64,000 nucleotides of DNA from positions 992,001 through 1,056,000 of the forward strand of contig NZ_AP025511.1 of assembly GCF_024347635.1 (NCBI RefSeq), in the 5' to 3' direction. The translations under genes and the position numbers were made by a program. Shown here piece by piece: positions 36,298 through 45,507 of the stretch (positions are counted from its first letter, which is position 1; each line of letters begins with the position of its first letter). The notes below the pieces were generated by a model. That model was given only the letters and a program-made list of their open reading frames with translations. It ran no database searches and was not told the origin of the DNA. This DNA comes from Vibrio tasmaniensis (lineage in GTDB: Bacteria; Pseudomonadota; Gammaproteobacteria; Enterobacterales; Vibrionaceae).

Positions 36298-36567
36298 CTA
36301 GGGCATGTTGATCTTTCGAGCTGATTTTTGCAACGAGTTGCTGGGTATTTATACAAGGCAGAGGCTTTGATGTGTAGCTAGCCTACATGAGAAGCCGATA
36401 ACGTAGTAGAAATGACCAGCAAACGCTGCCCGAAGGGTTCGGCTAAAAGCGTTTTACTCTTTGTTGAGGGAGATTTGCTTAGAATGACTAGGCTACTTCT
36501 CCCTCGCCGCGATTAAAACGCTTTTATCTCGAACAAAATTTAACCACGAAATGTCAACACGCCCTAG
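36298..36567. repeat. MITE-like inverted-repeat element, family B, long copy
   Basis: A 270-bp element whose left end CTAGGGCATGTTGATCTTTC matches the reverse complement of its right end CTAGGGCGTGTTGACATTTC at 17 of 20 positions. The bases TA flank both ends and may be a target duplication. Inside, TAAAAGCGTTTTA (36444-36456) and TAAAACGCTTTTA (36514-36526) are perfect inverted copies, nested around GAGGGAGA and TCTCCCTC, giving a long cruciform. No ORF. A left-end fragment lies at 47788. Confidence 0.75.
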
Positions 36568-36628
36568 TAACATAGACACTTTAGTTGGATAATACTGACT
36601 CAATAAGACGACGATAAGACAGGGATGT

Positions 36629-37285
36629 ATGGAAATTACGCCGAATGAACGCGATGCAGTATATAAAACGATTTTTTCTCGCCGAGATGTTCGTGGTCAG
36701 TTTCTTCCTGATGAGATCCCGGAAGACGTTTTGATGCGTGTGCTAACCGCAGCGCACCATGCTCCTAGTGTTGGTTTTATGCAGCCTTGGGATTTTGTTG
36801 TTGTCCGTGATATCGAAACTAAGCAACAAATTAAAGCGGGCTTCAATCAAGCGCATGCTGAATCGGCAGAAATGTTTACCGATGAAAAGCAAGCAATGTA
36901 CAAGCGTCTAAAGCTTGAAGGCATTGTTGAATCGCCTATCGGTATCTGCGTCACTTGCGACCGTAATCGAACCGGAAAAGTTGTGTTAGGTAGAACCATC
37001 AAACAAGAGATGGATCTATACAGCACCGTGTGTGCAGTTCAAAACCTGTGGCTAGCAGCAAGAGCCGAAAACCTAGGATTAGGTTGGGTGAGTATTCTTC
37101 ACGACTCAACACTGCGAGACGCATTAGATATCCCAGAAAACATCGATATCGTGGCGTATCTGTGTATTGGTTACGTTGACCACTTCAAAGATAAGCCCGA
37201 ACTTGAAACCATGGGCTGGCTACCAAGAAGAGACGTCAATTCAGCGATTCATGAAGGGAAGTGGAGCCCTAGTAAAACGGAGTGA
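36629..37285 (+). CDS. bluB: 5,6-dimethylbenzimidazole synthase BluB
   Basis: A 218-residue flavin-dependent enzyme of the nitroreductase fold: FSRRDVRGQFLPDEIP near the N-terminus, the FMN/substrate region HHAPSVGFMQPWDFVVV and the C-terminal LGLGWVSILHD followed by YLCIGYVDHF. By family knowledge BluB cleaves reduced FMN with oxygen to make the lower ligand of vitamin B12. No other cobalamin gene lies in this window, so it probably serves remodelling or a pathway encoded elsewhere. It stands alone after a MITE-like element. Confidence 0.9.
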   Translation: MEITPNERDAVYKTIFSRRDVRGQFLPDEIPEDVLMRVLTAAHHAPSVGFMQPWDFVVVRDIETKQQIKAGFNQAHAESAEMFTDEKQAMYKRLKLEGIVESPIGICVTCDRNRTGKVVLGRTIKQEMDLYSTVCAVQNLWLAARAENLGLGWVSILHDSTLRDALDIPENIDIVAYLCIGYVDHFKDKPELETMGWLPRRDVNSAIHEGKWSPSKTE

Positions 37286-37417
37286 TTAAAGGCTTTTTTA
37301 TCTAATTTATTGATATTTAAAGCCAAAACTTGTGATAGATATTTCAGTGTAAAGTTGAATTTATAAATTCATACTGATATTAATGACATTTGACATACAG
37401 CTCTAGTCTGGAATTCA

Positions 37418-39073
37418 ATGAACGACGCTAACTTACGTAGACTTCAACAACTTATTGCAAAGTATGAAATAGGTGAAGAGTATCATCTAACGATCGATGA
37501 TCTCGAACACTCGCTATCGACTTCTCGCAGAAACACTTCGATCATTCTTAAATGCTTATCGGAATATCGCTGGATTTGTTGGATTCCGTCTAAAGGAAGA
37601 GGGAAGCTTAGCCAATTTAGAATTTTGGTCAGCTTTCCCGAAGCATTAGAACAAGTGTTAGCGCTTCAGTTAGAACAGGGGGGCTTTAATGTTATTCCCC
37701 GTCTTCTAGAAAGCTATGGTGATGCGGCAATAAAGGCACTGACGCTAGCGACTGAAAAACATAGTCTGTTCAATCAACAACATGACCATTTACTGATCAC
37801 TCAATATCCGTGGGTCGATAACCTTGAGCCAGCAAAAACATACCGAACTGCTGAACATCACATCTTAAGAAGCCTCTACAATACGCTACTAGTCCAAGAT
37901 CATGATGGAAATCCCCAAGCGAGCCTCGCGCACCATTGGAAGATGGAAGGGCGCTTTCTGCATTTTTGGTTGAGACCGAATGTGTTATTCCATGACGGTG
38001 AAACTTTAACAGCCAAAGATGTTGCTCAATGTTTGTTGCAGCTAAAAAATATTGAAGGTCCGGTACAGTCTTTATTTGATCAGGTCAGTGATGTTCAAGT
38101 GGTGGGTGATAAACAACTGACTATTGAGCTGACATACGCAAACCCAATGTTTCTCTATGCTTTGACTAGTCCACACGCGTCTATTTATCGTCGCAAGCGT
38201 ATTTATTTTTCGAGTGGCCGCAGTGCCTATATCGGAACAGGACCTTTCTCATTGGATGATTGGAGCGAAGAGTGTTTGGTTCTTAAACGTCACCGAGGTT
38301 ACTTTGCTCAAAATGCCTTGTTAGAACAGGTAACGCTCACCGACATCGAAGGCTTAAATGATCACACCCTGAGTTTCAATAAATCGGGTGTTGCGGAAGA
38401 AACCACTATTAATGCTCTTTCGTACCTTGCGGTTAATCGTAGAGAAAACTCAGGCATAACCCCTGAAGAACTCGACAGGCTGGTATCGTTTATCAAGTCC
38501 AGCAGTAAAGAGTTTGATGCTGATATGGTGACGGATGACTTGTCTTTTTCACCTAGCGAATTAACGCGCAGTAATCTCATTCCTGTTTTGACGGGGGCAG
38601 TTGTATTAACGCGACCTAAAATGACGATTCCTTTGCTTCAAGATATGGCGGACTGGCTCCTTCAAACGATTGTAAAGACTGGCGTGACGGTTGAAATCGT
38701 TGAGCTTCCTAATATTAGTGATCCTAGCTCAATGAGTGAGTTGGCAGACTTGTTATTTATTGAAGAAATTATCGAACAGCCAGCCGATTATGGTCTTTAC
38801 GATTGGTTACTTGCTTCCTCTGGACTTAGATTTATTTTCAACAATTATGAGATGAAGGCGCATTGCGAGAGAGTTAGAGTTGCTGTGAGTGGCGAGAACC
38901 CAATGAGCGACTTGAAAGAGATTGAAGATTCGCTTTATCAACAGAAGTTACTTTGTCCGTTATTTCACGGTAAAGAGAAGGTTTTTAATAGTGTTGAGGT
39001 TCATGGCGTAGAGATTAACCAAACCGGTTATAGTGATTTTTATAAGCTTTGGATAGCTTCGAGCGAGAAGTAA
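37418..39073 (+). CDS. SgrR-type transcriptional regulator
   Basis: A 551-residue protein with an N-terminal winged helix (residues about 5-110; LSTSRRNTSIILKCLSEYRW) and a C-terminal periplasmic-binding-protein-like domain of the SBP5 class (about 160-545; LLITQYPWVDNLEPA, LHFWLRPNVLFHDGETLTAK). This is the architecture of SgrR, which activates the sugar-phosphate stress small RNA in E. coli. No SgrS-like RNA or sugar transporter gene was seen beside it, so the target set here is open. No signal peptide, as expected for a cytoplasmic regulator. Confidence 0.87.
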   Translation: MNDANLRRLQQLIAKYEIGEEYHLTIDDLEHSLSTSRRNTSIILKCLSEYRWICWIPSKGRGKLSQFRILVSFPEALEQVLALQLEQGGFNVIPRLLESYGDAAIKALTLATEKHSLFNQQHDHLLITQYPWVDNLEPAKTYRTAEHHILRSLYNTLLVQDHDGNPQASLAHHWKMEGRFLHFWLRPNVLFHDGETLTAKDVAQCLLQLKNIEGPVQSLFDQVSDVQVVGDKQLTIELTYANPMFLYALTSPHASIYRRKRIYFSSGRSAYIGTGPFSLDDWSEECLVLKRHRGYFAQNALLEQVTLTDIEGLNDHTLSFNKSGVAEETTINALSYLAVNRRENSGITPEELDRLVSFIKSSSKEFDADMVTDDLSFSPSELTRSNLIPVLTGAVVLTRPKMTIPLLQDMADWLLQTIVKTGVTVEIVELPNISDPSSMSELADLLFIEEIIEQPADYGLYDWLLASSGLRFIFNNYEMKAHCERVRVAVSGENPMSDLKEIEDSLYQQKLLCPLFHGKEKVFNSVEVHGVEINQTGYSDFYKLWIASSEK

Positions 39074-39271
39074 TTAGTCCATTTTTACCCCATTTCCCCT
39101 ATCTTTTAGTTTCTGTTCAAAATGAAAACATGCACGAATCGGCTAGCACCCTTTCATGTTTCTTTTGAATATCAATCGCTATTATGACTGGTCATGACTA
39201 TCACAGTCATTCTCGGTCATCCCCCCAATGGCAACCCTACTTATTAATGTATTTTATTAGGATCGAATTAA

Positions 39272-40738
39272 ATGAAACTTAAGCTTATTTCTATCGCACT
39301 TATAGCTGGTGGTCTTGCTGCTTGTGGCGGGGGAGGAGGCGGTGGTAGCAGCAGTACAAGTGCTCCCGCTCCTCAAACAAAAACCTTACAAGGTGTTGCC
39401 ATTGACGGGTATATTTCCGGTGCGACCGCGTTTCTAGACATCAATTATAATGGTGTATTGGATGAGGGAGAGCCAAGTAGTATCACGGACGATGAAGGCA
39501 GTTATCAATTGTCTTTAACTGGTTCTAACTCTGACTGTATGGACTATGCCCCAATTGTAGTGAATGTTCCGGTCGGTGCTATTGATGCGGATAGCCCTAA
39601 TTCGCCGATTACTGAACCTTATCAATTAGTCTTCCCACCAGTAATGACAGTGAGTTCTGATCAAGAAATTAAATCTACTACGCCACTTACTACCGTTTTA
39701 TGGAATCAGATCCAAGCCGACCTATATAAAGGTGGTTTAAACAGTTGTTCCGCTTTGAAGCAAGCTGTAAACACTCAAAATAGCATTATCCAAAATGTGA
39801 AGGAACATGATTTCCGAATTGCGAATCGATATAACATTGCAGTGAAAGACTTGTATGGCGACTTCGTCAAAGCCCAAAACACTGAGCTTTATGAATTAGC
39901 GCAGAAAATGATGCCAGCCATTAAAAAGTCGTATCAAGAGACTAAAGATATTCAAAAAGAAAACCCCAAAGCTCAGCAAGCCTATGTTGATTATTACTGG
40001 GAGCATTGGGATTATTCTAAAAAGAACGAAATTAATAAGTGGTATAAAGTTAAAACAGTGATGACTGCTGACAAGCTGATTGTTATTGAATATGAAGTGT
40101 CAGCTGATCTACAAACAGAACTAGAATTAAATAAGCACATTGAGCGTAATAGCCAGAAGAAAAATGGTTTGGAATATGACAAGGAAGCTTGGTTTTCATT
40201 GAGCAGTGATGGAACGCAGCACTCGTGTTCAGTTCAGGAAACAATTAAACAACAGGTGCAACCCAATTCACTAACCACCTTTGGTGTAAAGAATAGTGGT
40301 TGGTCTCAACAGCCTGATTGGGAAAGCTGTTCCACTCAAAATGTGGGTAATGGATTTAGCCAAACTTTAACGTCAGATGTTGTTGGTGATTATAAAGACC
40401 AGTTTACTCAAACTCAGGTGAAGTACCATTATGGTTCAAATGCTCCTTACCCTGAGTGGGTCAATTTAAGTGATACTTTATCTAATATCTCACGAAGCGA
40501 CTTTGATGTATTAAACTATCTATCAGTTGATTTCAATGAGAACACTTCTCACGGTTCAGATAGCTGGACTCGTCATAAATATGCGCAAATTGAAAATACA
40601 CCGTTTGATTATACTCAGACGATAACGTCTAAATATTCCCAAGGGAACTGGACTAGAGGTTATTACTACCAGAATGGAACAAGTCTGTTTGAGTGTTCAA
40701 ATGATGGTGTTAACTGGTCAAAAGACACTTGTAAGTAA
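39272..40738 (+). CDS. Large lipoprotein of unknown function
   Basis: A 488-residue exported lipoprotein: lipobox LAAC at residues 15-18, then a Gly-rich linker of seven glycines and a Ser/Pro-rich stretch. Residues about 40-75 form an EF-hand-like or Ig-like acidic unit (DINYNGVLDEGEPSSI). The remainder is unusual: Lys/Gln/Asn-rich, with a helical middle (LYELAQKMMPAIKKSYQETK) and an aromatic C-terminal third with several Trp residues. No family is recognised beyond the lipoprotein signal. It is convergent with the flavoprotein gene across a shared terminator. Confidence 0.75.
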   Translation: MKLKLISIALIAGGLAACGGGGGGGSSSTSAPAPQTKTLQGVAIDGYISGATAFLDINYNGVLDEGEPSSITDDEGSYQLSLTGSNSDCMDYAPIVVNVPVGAIDADSPNSPITEPYQLVFPPVMTVSSDQEIKSTTPLTTVLWNQIQADLYKGGLNSCSALKQAVNTQNSIIQNVKEHDFRIANRYNIAVKDLYGDFVKAQNTELYELAQKMMPAIKKSYQETKDIQKENPKAQQAYVDYYWEHWDYSKKNEINKWYKVKTVMTADKLIVIEYEVSADLQTELELNKHIERNSQKKNGLEYDKEAWFSLSSDGTQHSCSVQETIKQQVQPNSLTTFGVKNSGWSQQPDWESCSTQNVGNGFSQTLTSDVVGDYKDQFTQTQVKYHYGSNAPYPEWVNLSDTLSNISRSDFDVLNYLSVDFNENTSHGSDSWTRHKYAQIENTPFDYTQTITSKYSQGNWTRGYYYQNGTSLFECSNDGVNWSKDTCK

Positions 40739-40782
40739 AGCCCGTCGATACCGAGTAAATCTAGATAATCCGTATGCAATAA

Positions 40783-40815
40783 AAAAATCCAGTGTCTACA
40801 AGGCACTGGATTTTT
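40783..40815. terminator. Bidirectional terminator between convergent genes
   Basis: AAAAATCCAGTG (40783-40794) pairs with CACTGGATTTTT (40804-40815). T-runs lie on both strands, serving the lipoprotein and flavoprotein genes. Confidence 0.9.
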
Positions 40816-40858
40816 AGTTTTGGCTGACCGTTATTTAGCTTTGGTTTATCGAAAGAGT

Positions 40859-42490
40859 CTAAGCGATCTCAATCTTCTCAGCTTGGTTCTGTTCTACCAT
40901 AGACAGTGCTAGCGCTTCTGCAGCTTTAATACCGTCGATACCAGCAGATAGGATACCACCCGCGTAGCCTGCGCCTTCACCAGCAGGGAAGAAGCCCTTA
41001 AGGTTGATGCTTTGGTAGTCTTTGCCACGTTTGATGCATACAGGAGAAGACGTACGAGTCTCAACACCAGTTAGTAGGCCGTCTGGCGTAGAGAAACCTT
41101 TGATCTTCTTCTCGAACGCTGGGATTGCTTCACGAATCGCTTCGATAGCAAAATCAGGCAGCGCTTTTGAAATATCAGTTAGGTGGATACCTGGCGTGAA
41201 TGATGGTTTTACTTCACCGATTTCACTTGGATCGCGACCTTTCAGGAAGTCACCGATTTTCTGTGCAGGGGCGTCGTAGTTCTCGCCACCTAGAACATAA
41301 GCGGCACTTTCTAATTCACGTTGTAAACGGATACCTGCTAGTGCGTCACCTGGGTAATCACGCTCTGGGTCGATACCCACAACGATGGCACTGTTTGCGT
41401 TACGTTCTGCACGAGAGTATTGGCTCATGCCGTTGGTTACTACGCGACCTTCTTCAGAAGTCGCGGCAACCACAGTACCACCCGGGCACATACAGAAGCT
41501 GTATACAGTGCGGCCATTCTTACAGTGGTGTACTAATTTGTAGTCCGCTGCACCTAAGATAGGATTACCTGCGTTTTTACCGAAGCGAGCTTCATCGATC
41601 ATCGCTTGCTTATGTTCGATACGGAAACCAACAGAGAAAGGCTTAGCTTCCATGTAAACGCCACGTTCGTGCAGCATTTCAAACGTATCACGAGCACTAT
41701 GGCCAACAGCCAGTACAACGTGGCGAGATTTGATCTCTTCACCGTTAGAAAGCGTCAAACCAGTGATTTGACCGTCTTCCATGTGAACGTCATCAACGCG
41801 AGTGCTGAATCGGATTTCGCCACCTAGCTCAATGATAGAAGCACGCATCTTCTCGATCATGGTAACCAGTTTAAAGGTACCGATGTGCGGCTTACTTACG
41901 TATAGGATTTCTTCAGGTGCACCTGCAGCAACGAATTCTTCGATTACTTTGCGGCCGTAGTGCTTTGGATCTTTAACTTGGCTGTAAAGCTTACCGTCTG
42001 AGAATGTACCTGCGCCGCCTTCACCAAACTGTACGTTTGATTCAGTGTTCAGTGTACGCTTACGCCAGAAACCAAAGGTATCTTTCGTACGTTCACGAAC
42101 TTCTTTACCACGCTCAACGATGATTGGATTGAAGCCCATTTGAGCAAGCACTAGGCCTGCGAACAAACCACAAGGGCCAAAACCGATAACGACAGGGCGC
42201 TCAGTTTGGTTCTCAACCGCTTTAGCCACGAATTTGTACTCCATGTCAGGAGTCACTTTTACGTGCGGGTCGCTAATGAACTGCTCTAACAACTCAGCTT
42301 CGTTTTCAACTAGAACATCAAGCGTGTAGATAAGTAAGATTTTTGATTTCTTACGAGCATCGTAGCCACGTTTAAAGATATTAAAAGAAAGTACCTGATC
42401 AGAATTAATGCCAAGCTTTGCTTCAATAGCGTCTTGAATGGCTGATTCTTCGTGGTCTAGAGGGAGTTTAATTTCGGTTAAACGTATCAT
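40859..42490 (-). CDS. FAD-dependent oxidoreductase (COG2509)
   Basis: A 543-residue cytoplasmic flavoprotein. The N-terminal 90 residues form a small domain typical of this family (IRLTEIKLPLDHEESAI). The dinucleotide-binding motif GFGPCGLFAG is near residue 103, and there is a second glycine-rich loop GEGGAGTFSDGKLYS. A C-terminal FAD motif FPAGEGAGYAGGI completes the picture. By family knowledge these are putative dehydrogenases with no assigned substrate. Monocistronic and highly biased to common codons. Confidence 0.88.
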   Translation of the reverse strand: MIRLTEIKLPLDHEESAIQDAIEAKLGINSDQVLSFNIFKRGYDARKKSKILLIYTLDVLVENEAELLEQFISDPHVKVTPDMEYKFVAKAVENQTERPVVIGFGPCGLFAGLVLAQMGFNPIIVERGKEVRERTKDTFGFWRKRTLNTESNVQFGEGGAGTFSDGKLYSQVKDPKHYGRKVIEEFVAAGAPEEILYVSKPHIGTFKLVTMIEKMRASIIELGGEIRFSTRVDDVHMEDGQITGLTLSNGEEIKSRHVVLAVGHSARDTFEMLHERGVYMEAKPFSVGFRIEHKQAMIDEARFGKNAGNPILGAADYKLVHHCKNGRTVYSFCMCPGGTVVAATSEEGRVVTNGMSQYSRAERNANSAIVVGIDPERDYPGDALAGIRLQRELESAAYVLGGENYDAPAQKIGDFLKGRDPSEIGEVKPSFTPGIHLTDISKALPDFAIEAIREAIPAFEKKIKGFSTPDGLLTGVETRTSSPVCIKRGKDYQSINLKGFFPAGEGAGYAGGILSAGIDGIKAAEALALSMVEQNQAEKIEIA

Positions 42491-42744
42491 TTCGATGTCT
42501 CGTCTTTATAGGTGTCTTAGCTAGACCGCTTCTAAACGCAGAGTTTGATGAAAACGCTGATGTTGAAAGAAGCGATAAGCTCACAATGGCGCGCATTTTA
42601 CGAGAAATTGATTTATCTGTCATACTAATTTGGAAACATGGAGCAAATAGACACGATATTAGAGCCGTATGATGTTGAATTTTGCCTTGGGATGAGTATT
42701 ATCCTCCATTCTTAAATTTTGACTAACTTATAGAGCAGAGCATC

Positions 42745-43068
42745 ATGGCATTTGTCGTAGGCGATAACTGTATTCAATGTAAATACACAGACTGTGTGGC
42801 GGTTTGCCCCGCAGATGCGTTCCATGAAGGCCCGAATTTCATGGTAATCAACCCAATCGAATGCATTGATTGTGGTTTGTGTGTACCTGAATGCGACGCT
42901 CAAGCGATCTTCCAAGAAGATGATCTGCCAGAAGATCAAAAGATCTTTATTGAAGTGAATGCCGAACTTGCTGAGATTTGGCCAGTGCAAACTGAAGTTA
43001 AAGCACCGATGGATGAAGCTGAAAAGTGGAATGGTGTCGCTGATAAGTTGGCAATGCTAGAAAAGTAA
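42745..43068 (+). CDS. fdxA: Seven-iron ferredoxin FdxA
   Basis: A 107-residue acidic ferredoxin. The first cysteine set is [14 protein letters not shown] and the second is [11 protein letters not shown], the pattern of FdxA-type proteins that hold a 3Fe-4S and a 4Fe-4S cluster. An acidic C-terminal extension (about residues 60-107) is also typical. By family knowledge it is a low-potential electron carrier; the partner is unknown. A bidirectional terminator follows. Confidence 0.93.
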   Translation: MAFVVGDNCIQCKYTDCVAVCPADAFHEGPNFMVINPIECIDCGLCVPECDAQAIFQEDDLPEDQKIFIEVNAELAEIWPVQTEVKAPMDEAEKWNGVADKLAMLEK

Positions 43069-43088
43069 TTGTTGAAAAGAACTCAAAT

Positions 43089-43124
43089 AAAAAGGCGTAC
43101 TGATTTAATCAATACGCCTTTTTT
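43089..43124. terminator. Bidirectional terminator after fdxA
   Basis: AAAAAGGCGTA (43089-43099) pairs with TACGCCTTTTTT (43113-43124). It lies between fdxA and the convergent methyltransferase gene. Confidence 0.9.
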
Positions 43125-43165
43125 AATATCTGAGCACTGTCGACTGGCTCGTTAGCTTATGAGAT

Positions 43166-43900
43166 CTAGCTATGCTGACGACGCATGTTGTCGAGAATAA
43201 TACCTGTCGCCATTGCTACATTCAGAGACTCTGCGCCACCGAATGCTGGAATCGTAATCTTATCAGTCACATATTTAGCCGCATGTTCACGAATGCCGTG
43301 AGATTCGCTACCCATCAGCAAAATGCCGTTAGCAGTAAATTCCGTCTTATGAACACTTTCACCTTCTAAGAACGCTCCGTAAACAGGCAGGTTCGCTTGC
43401 TCTAAGTATTCAGGTAAGTCTGTTTGGCTTACGTGTACTCGGCCAAAGCTGCCCATGGTCGCGCTGATCGTTTTCGGGCTGTATGGATCTGCACAATCGC
43501 TGCTCGCAACGATATGCTTAATGCCATACCAGTCTGCGACGCGAATAATCGTACCTAGGTTGCCCGGATCAGACACTCCATCAAGCGCAATCATCAATCC
43601 TGTTGCTTCTGGTAGTTCAAATGTTGGGATCTCAACAACTGCAATCGCTGCGTTGTTACTCACCAAAGTACTTGCTTTGGTTAGGTCATCCAGCGAGGCT
43701 TCAACACAATCAAACTCAAACAGTGACGCGTGATTTTCAGATAAAAAATCAGCCGTAGCAAAGACGTTCTTTACGACTAAGTCACTATTGAACAGCTCAA
43801 GTACGTTTTTTTCACCTTGAACTAGAAACAGGCCGTGGGCTTTACGTTGTTTCTTTTGGCCCAAAGCACGAAGGAGTTTTAATTGGTTTTTTGAAATCAT
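43166..43900 (-). CDS. TrmH/SpoU-family RNA methyltransferase
   Basis: A 244-residue SPOUT methyltransferase. An N-terminal substrate-binding part (KHGLFLVQGEKNVLELF-like; here HGLFLVQGEKNVLE) is followed by the knotted domain with motif 1 (DGVSDPGNLGTIIRVADWYG), motif 2 (LLMGSESHGI) and motif 3 (ESLNVAMATGIIL). By family knowledge such enzymes methylate 2'-O ribose in rRNA or tRNA using S-adenosylmethionine; the exact site cannot be told from sequence. AGGAT precedes ATG 43900. Confidence 0.88.
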   Translation of the reverse strand: MISKNQLKLLRALGQKKQRKAHGLFLVQGEKNVLELFNSDLVVKNVFATADFLSENHASLFEFDCVEASLDDLTKASTLVSNNAAIAVVEIPTFELPEATGLMIALDGVSDPGNLGTIIRVADWYGIKHIVASSDCADPYSPKTISATMGSFGRVHVSQTDLPEYLEQANLPVYGAFLEGESVHKTEFTANGILLMGSESHGIREHAAKYVTDKITIPAFGGAESLNVAMATGIILDNMRRQHS

Positions 43901-44001
43901 GTTTTTATCCTAGATATAAGCCCGCGCATTATAGAGCAAAGGTTGGATAACCAAAAGCGTGATAACTCAATGCGATCCACTAAAAAGCAAAAGCAACCCA
44001 C

Positions 44002-44033
44002 TTAAAAAAGAAAAGCGCACTAAATAGCGCGCT
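44002..44033 (-). terminator. Probable terminator of the Tas-like gene
   Basis: On the minus strand AGCGC (44033-44029) pairs with GCGCT (44018-44014), followed by TTTTCTTTTTT. Short stem but good T-tract. Confidence 0.55.
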
Positions 44034-44091
44034 CTTATGTGATTTACTCATCTAACATTAAGCTGAACCCAAGATTAGCTGACCTGTATGA

Positions 44092-45144
44092 TTAATATGG
44101 GGCAGGGTAGCGCTTAAACACTGTGTTGATATCGGTAAGGATCTCTTCTGACAGTGGTTTGCTGAATGCTGCCACGTTCTCTTTCAGTTGTTCCATGGTG
44201 GTTGCGCCAATAATAGTGGAGGTGACACCATCAACTTGGTTACACCACGCTAATGCTAGTTGGCTCGGTGTAAATCCGTGAGCGTTCGCAACTTCGACAT
44301 ATCCTTTTACGGCTTCATTAGCCGACTCAGTGTCGCGGAAAATGCCTTTGCGTTGCATGTAAGTCCAGCGGCTGCCTTCTGGTCTTGCGCCATCGATGTA
44401 CTTTCCACTTAACATGCCTGCAGCTAAAGGTGACCATGGCAGATAAGCGACATCTTCATGCACACAGTTCTCAATCAAATATGGCCAATCTTTTGCGTGC
44501 AGCAAGCTAAATTCATTCTGAATAGAGACCATTCGCGGTAAATCATGCTTTTCGCTCAGTTTGAGATAGGTGTTAATACCCCAAGTGGTGTCATCAGACA
44601 AACCCACATGACGGATTTTCCCTGCTTTAATGCAGCTCGTTAGTGCTTGAAGGATCTCTAACATCTCCGCTTCATGCTGCTTTCGGTCGATGTCACTGAA
44701 TCGAATATGATTCGGGAAATGCTTGCCAAAGTGAGGCGTCGTTCGGTTTGGCCAATGCAGTTGGTAAAGGTCGATATAGTCTGTTTGTAGACGTATTAAT
44801 GATGCGTCAACTGCTGCAATTACGGCTTCACCTGTTATAGGGCCTCCATCTCGAACCCAAGGAAGCCCGGGCCCTGCAATTTTACTCGCTATGATCAGTT
44901 CTTGGCGGCGTTGCGGATTGCGAGACAACCAGTTGCCGATGATCGCTTCTGTTTTGCCATAGGTATCAGGTGAAGGTGGCACTGCGTACATTTCTGCCGT
45001 ATCAATAAAGTTGATACCTTGGCTTAGCGAGTATTCGATCTGTTGGTCGGCTTGTTGTTGCGTATTCTGCAGCCCCCAAGTCATGCTACCAAGACAGATG
45101 CGGGAAACGGGAATTTGACTACTTCCTAGCTTTGAATATTCCAT
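44092..45144 (-). CDS. Aldo/keto reductase (Tas-like)
   Basis: A 350-residue NADPH-dependent oxidoreductase starting MEYSKLGSSQIPVSRICLG. The frame is open to 45258, but the upstream 38 residues do not belong to the fold, so I place the start at ATG 45144. The catalytic residues are in DTAEMYAVPP (Asp, Tyr), IASKIAG (Lys) and LYQLHWPN (His). The region SNEFSLLHAKDWPYL-like (QNEFSLLHAKDWPYL) and the C-terminal STIIGATTMEQLKEN match the Tas branch. Substrate unknown. Confidence 0.88.
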   Translation of the reverse strand: MEYSKLGSSQIPVSRICLGSMTWGLQNTQQQADQQIEYSLSQGINFIDTAEMYAVPPSPDTYGKTEAIIGNWLSRNPQRRQELIIASKIAGPGLPWVRDGGPITGEAVIAAVDASLIRLQTDYIDLYQLHWPNRTTPHFGKHFPNHIRFSDIDRKQHEAEMLEILQALTSCIKAGKIRHVGLSDDTTWGINTYLKLSEKHDLPRMVSIQNEFSLLHAKDWPYLIENCVHEDVAYLPWSPLAAGMLSGKYIDGARPEGSRWTYMQRKGIFRDTESANEAVKGYVEVANAHGFTPSQLALAWCNQVDGVTSTIIGATTMEQLKENVAAFSKPLSEEILTDINTVFKRYPAPY

Positions 45145-45360
45145 TGAATTCGGGATTCCTGTGGTTAAGTTCTCTGGTACTCGCATAAAAGTATTTGAAA
45201 AGAGGGCGAGTGAGGAATGAAAACGAATATGAATTATTAGCACAAAATGACACGACAAGGTATGGCTGGGGAAAGTTTAGTGGGTGATTTCTCTGCGTAG
45301 CGAATTAGCTAACGGTATATTCGAAACATTATAGAGAGGCTGCCTGAGGGGCACAAAGCG

Positions 45361-45407
45361 TGAATAGGTTCGACGCTTGAATGGGTTCGACGCTTGAATA
45401 GGACGCC
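45361..45407. repeat. 17-nt tandem repeat, about 2.7 copies
   Basis: Units TGAATAGGTTCGACGCT (45361-45377), TGAATGGGTTCGACGCT (45378-45394) and a partial third unit TGAATAGG plus ACGCC follow head to tail in the gene-poor stretch 45145-45507. Apart from this array and the terminator at 45437 I see nothing else in that stretch. Confidence 0.7.
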
Positions 45408-45436
45408 ACAGAAATAGAGAAGAAAAGCGCTGAAGG

Positions 45437-45469
45437 AAAAAAGCTCTACATCAGAGAGAAGTAGAGCCT
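45437..45469 (-). terminator. Terminator of the 48-aa gene
   Basis: On the minus strand GGCTCTAC pairs with GTAGAGCT, followed by TTTTTT (45442-45437). It lies about 40 bp beyond the stop codon of the small gene at 45508-45654, which supports that gene being expressed. Confidence 0.75.
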
Positions 45470-45507
45470 TTAATAGGGGTTCATAATATTGCTAGGTATT
45501 CATTGAG

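Noticed and set aside
36298-36567. Full insertion sequence
   Set aside because: At 270 bp it has no room for a transposase and no ORF.
36568-36628. Adenosylcobalamin riboswitch before bluB
   Set aside because: The interval is only about 60 bp and lacks the B12 box.
37286-37417. SgrS-type small RNA beside the SgrR-type gene
   Set aside because: No conserved ptsG-pairing core or terminator hairpin was found in the short upstream stretch.
41022-41827. Plus-strand ORFs opposite the COG2509 flavoprotein gene
   Set aside because: They are overlapped by a strongly coding minus-strand gene and have no start signals.
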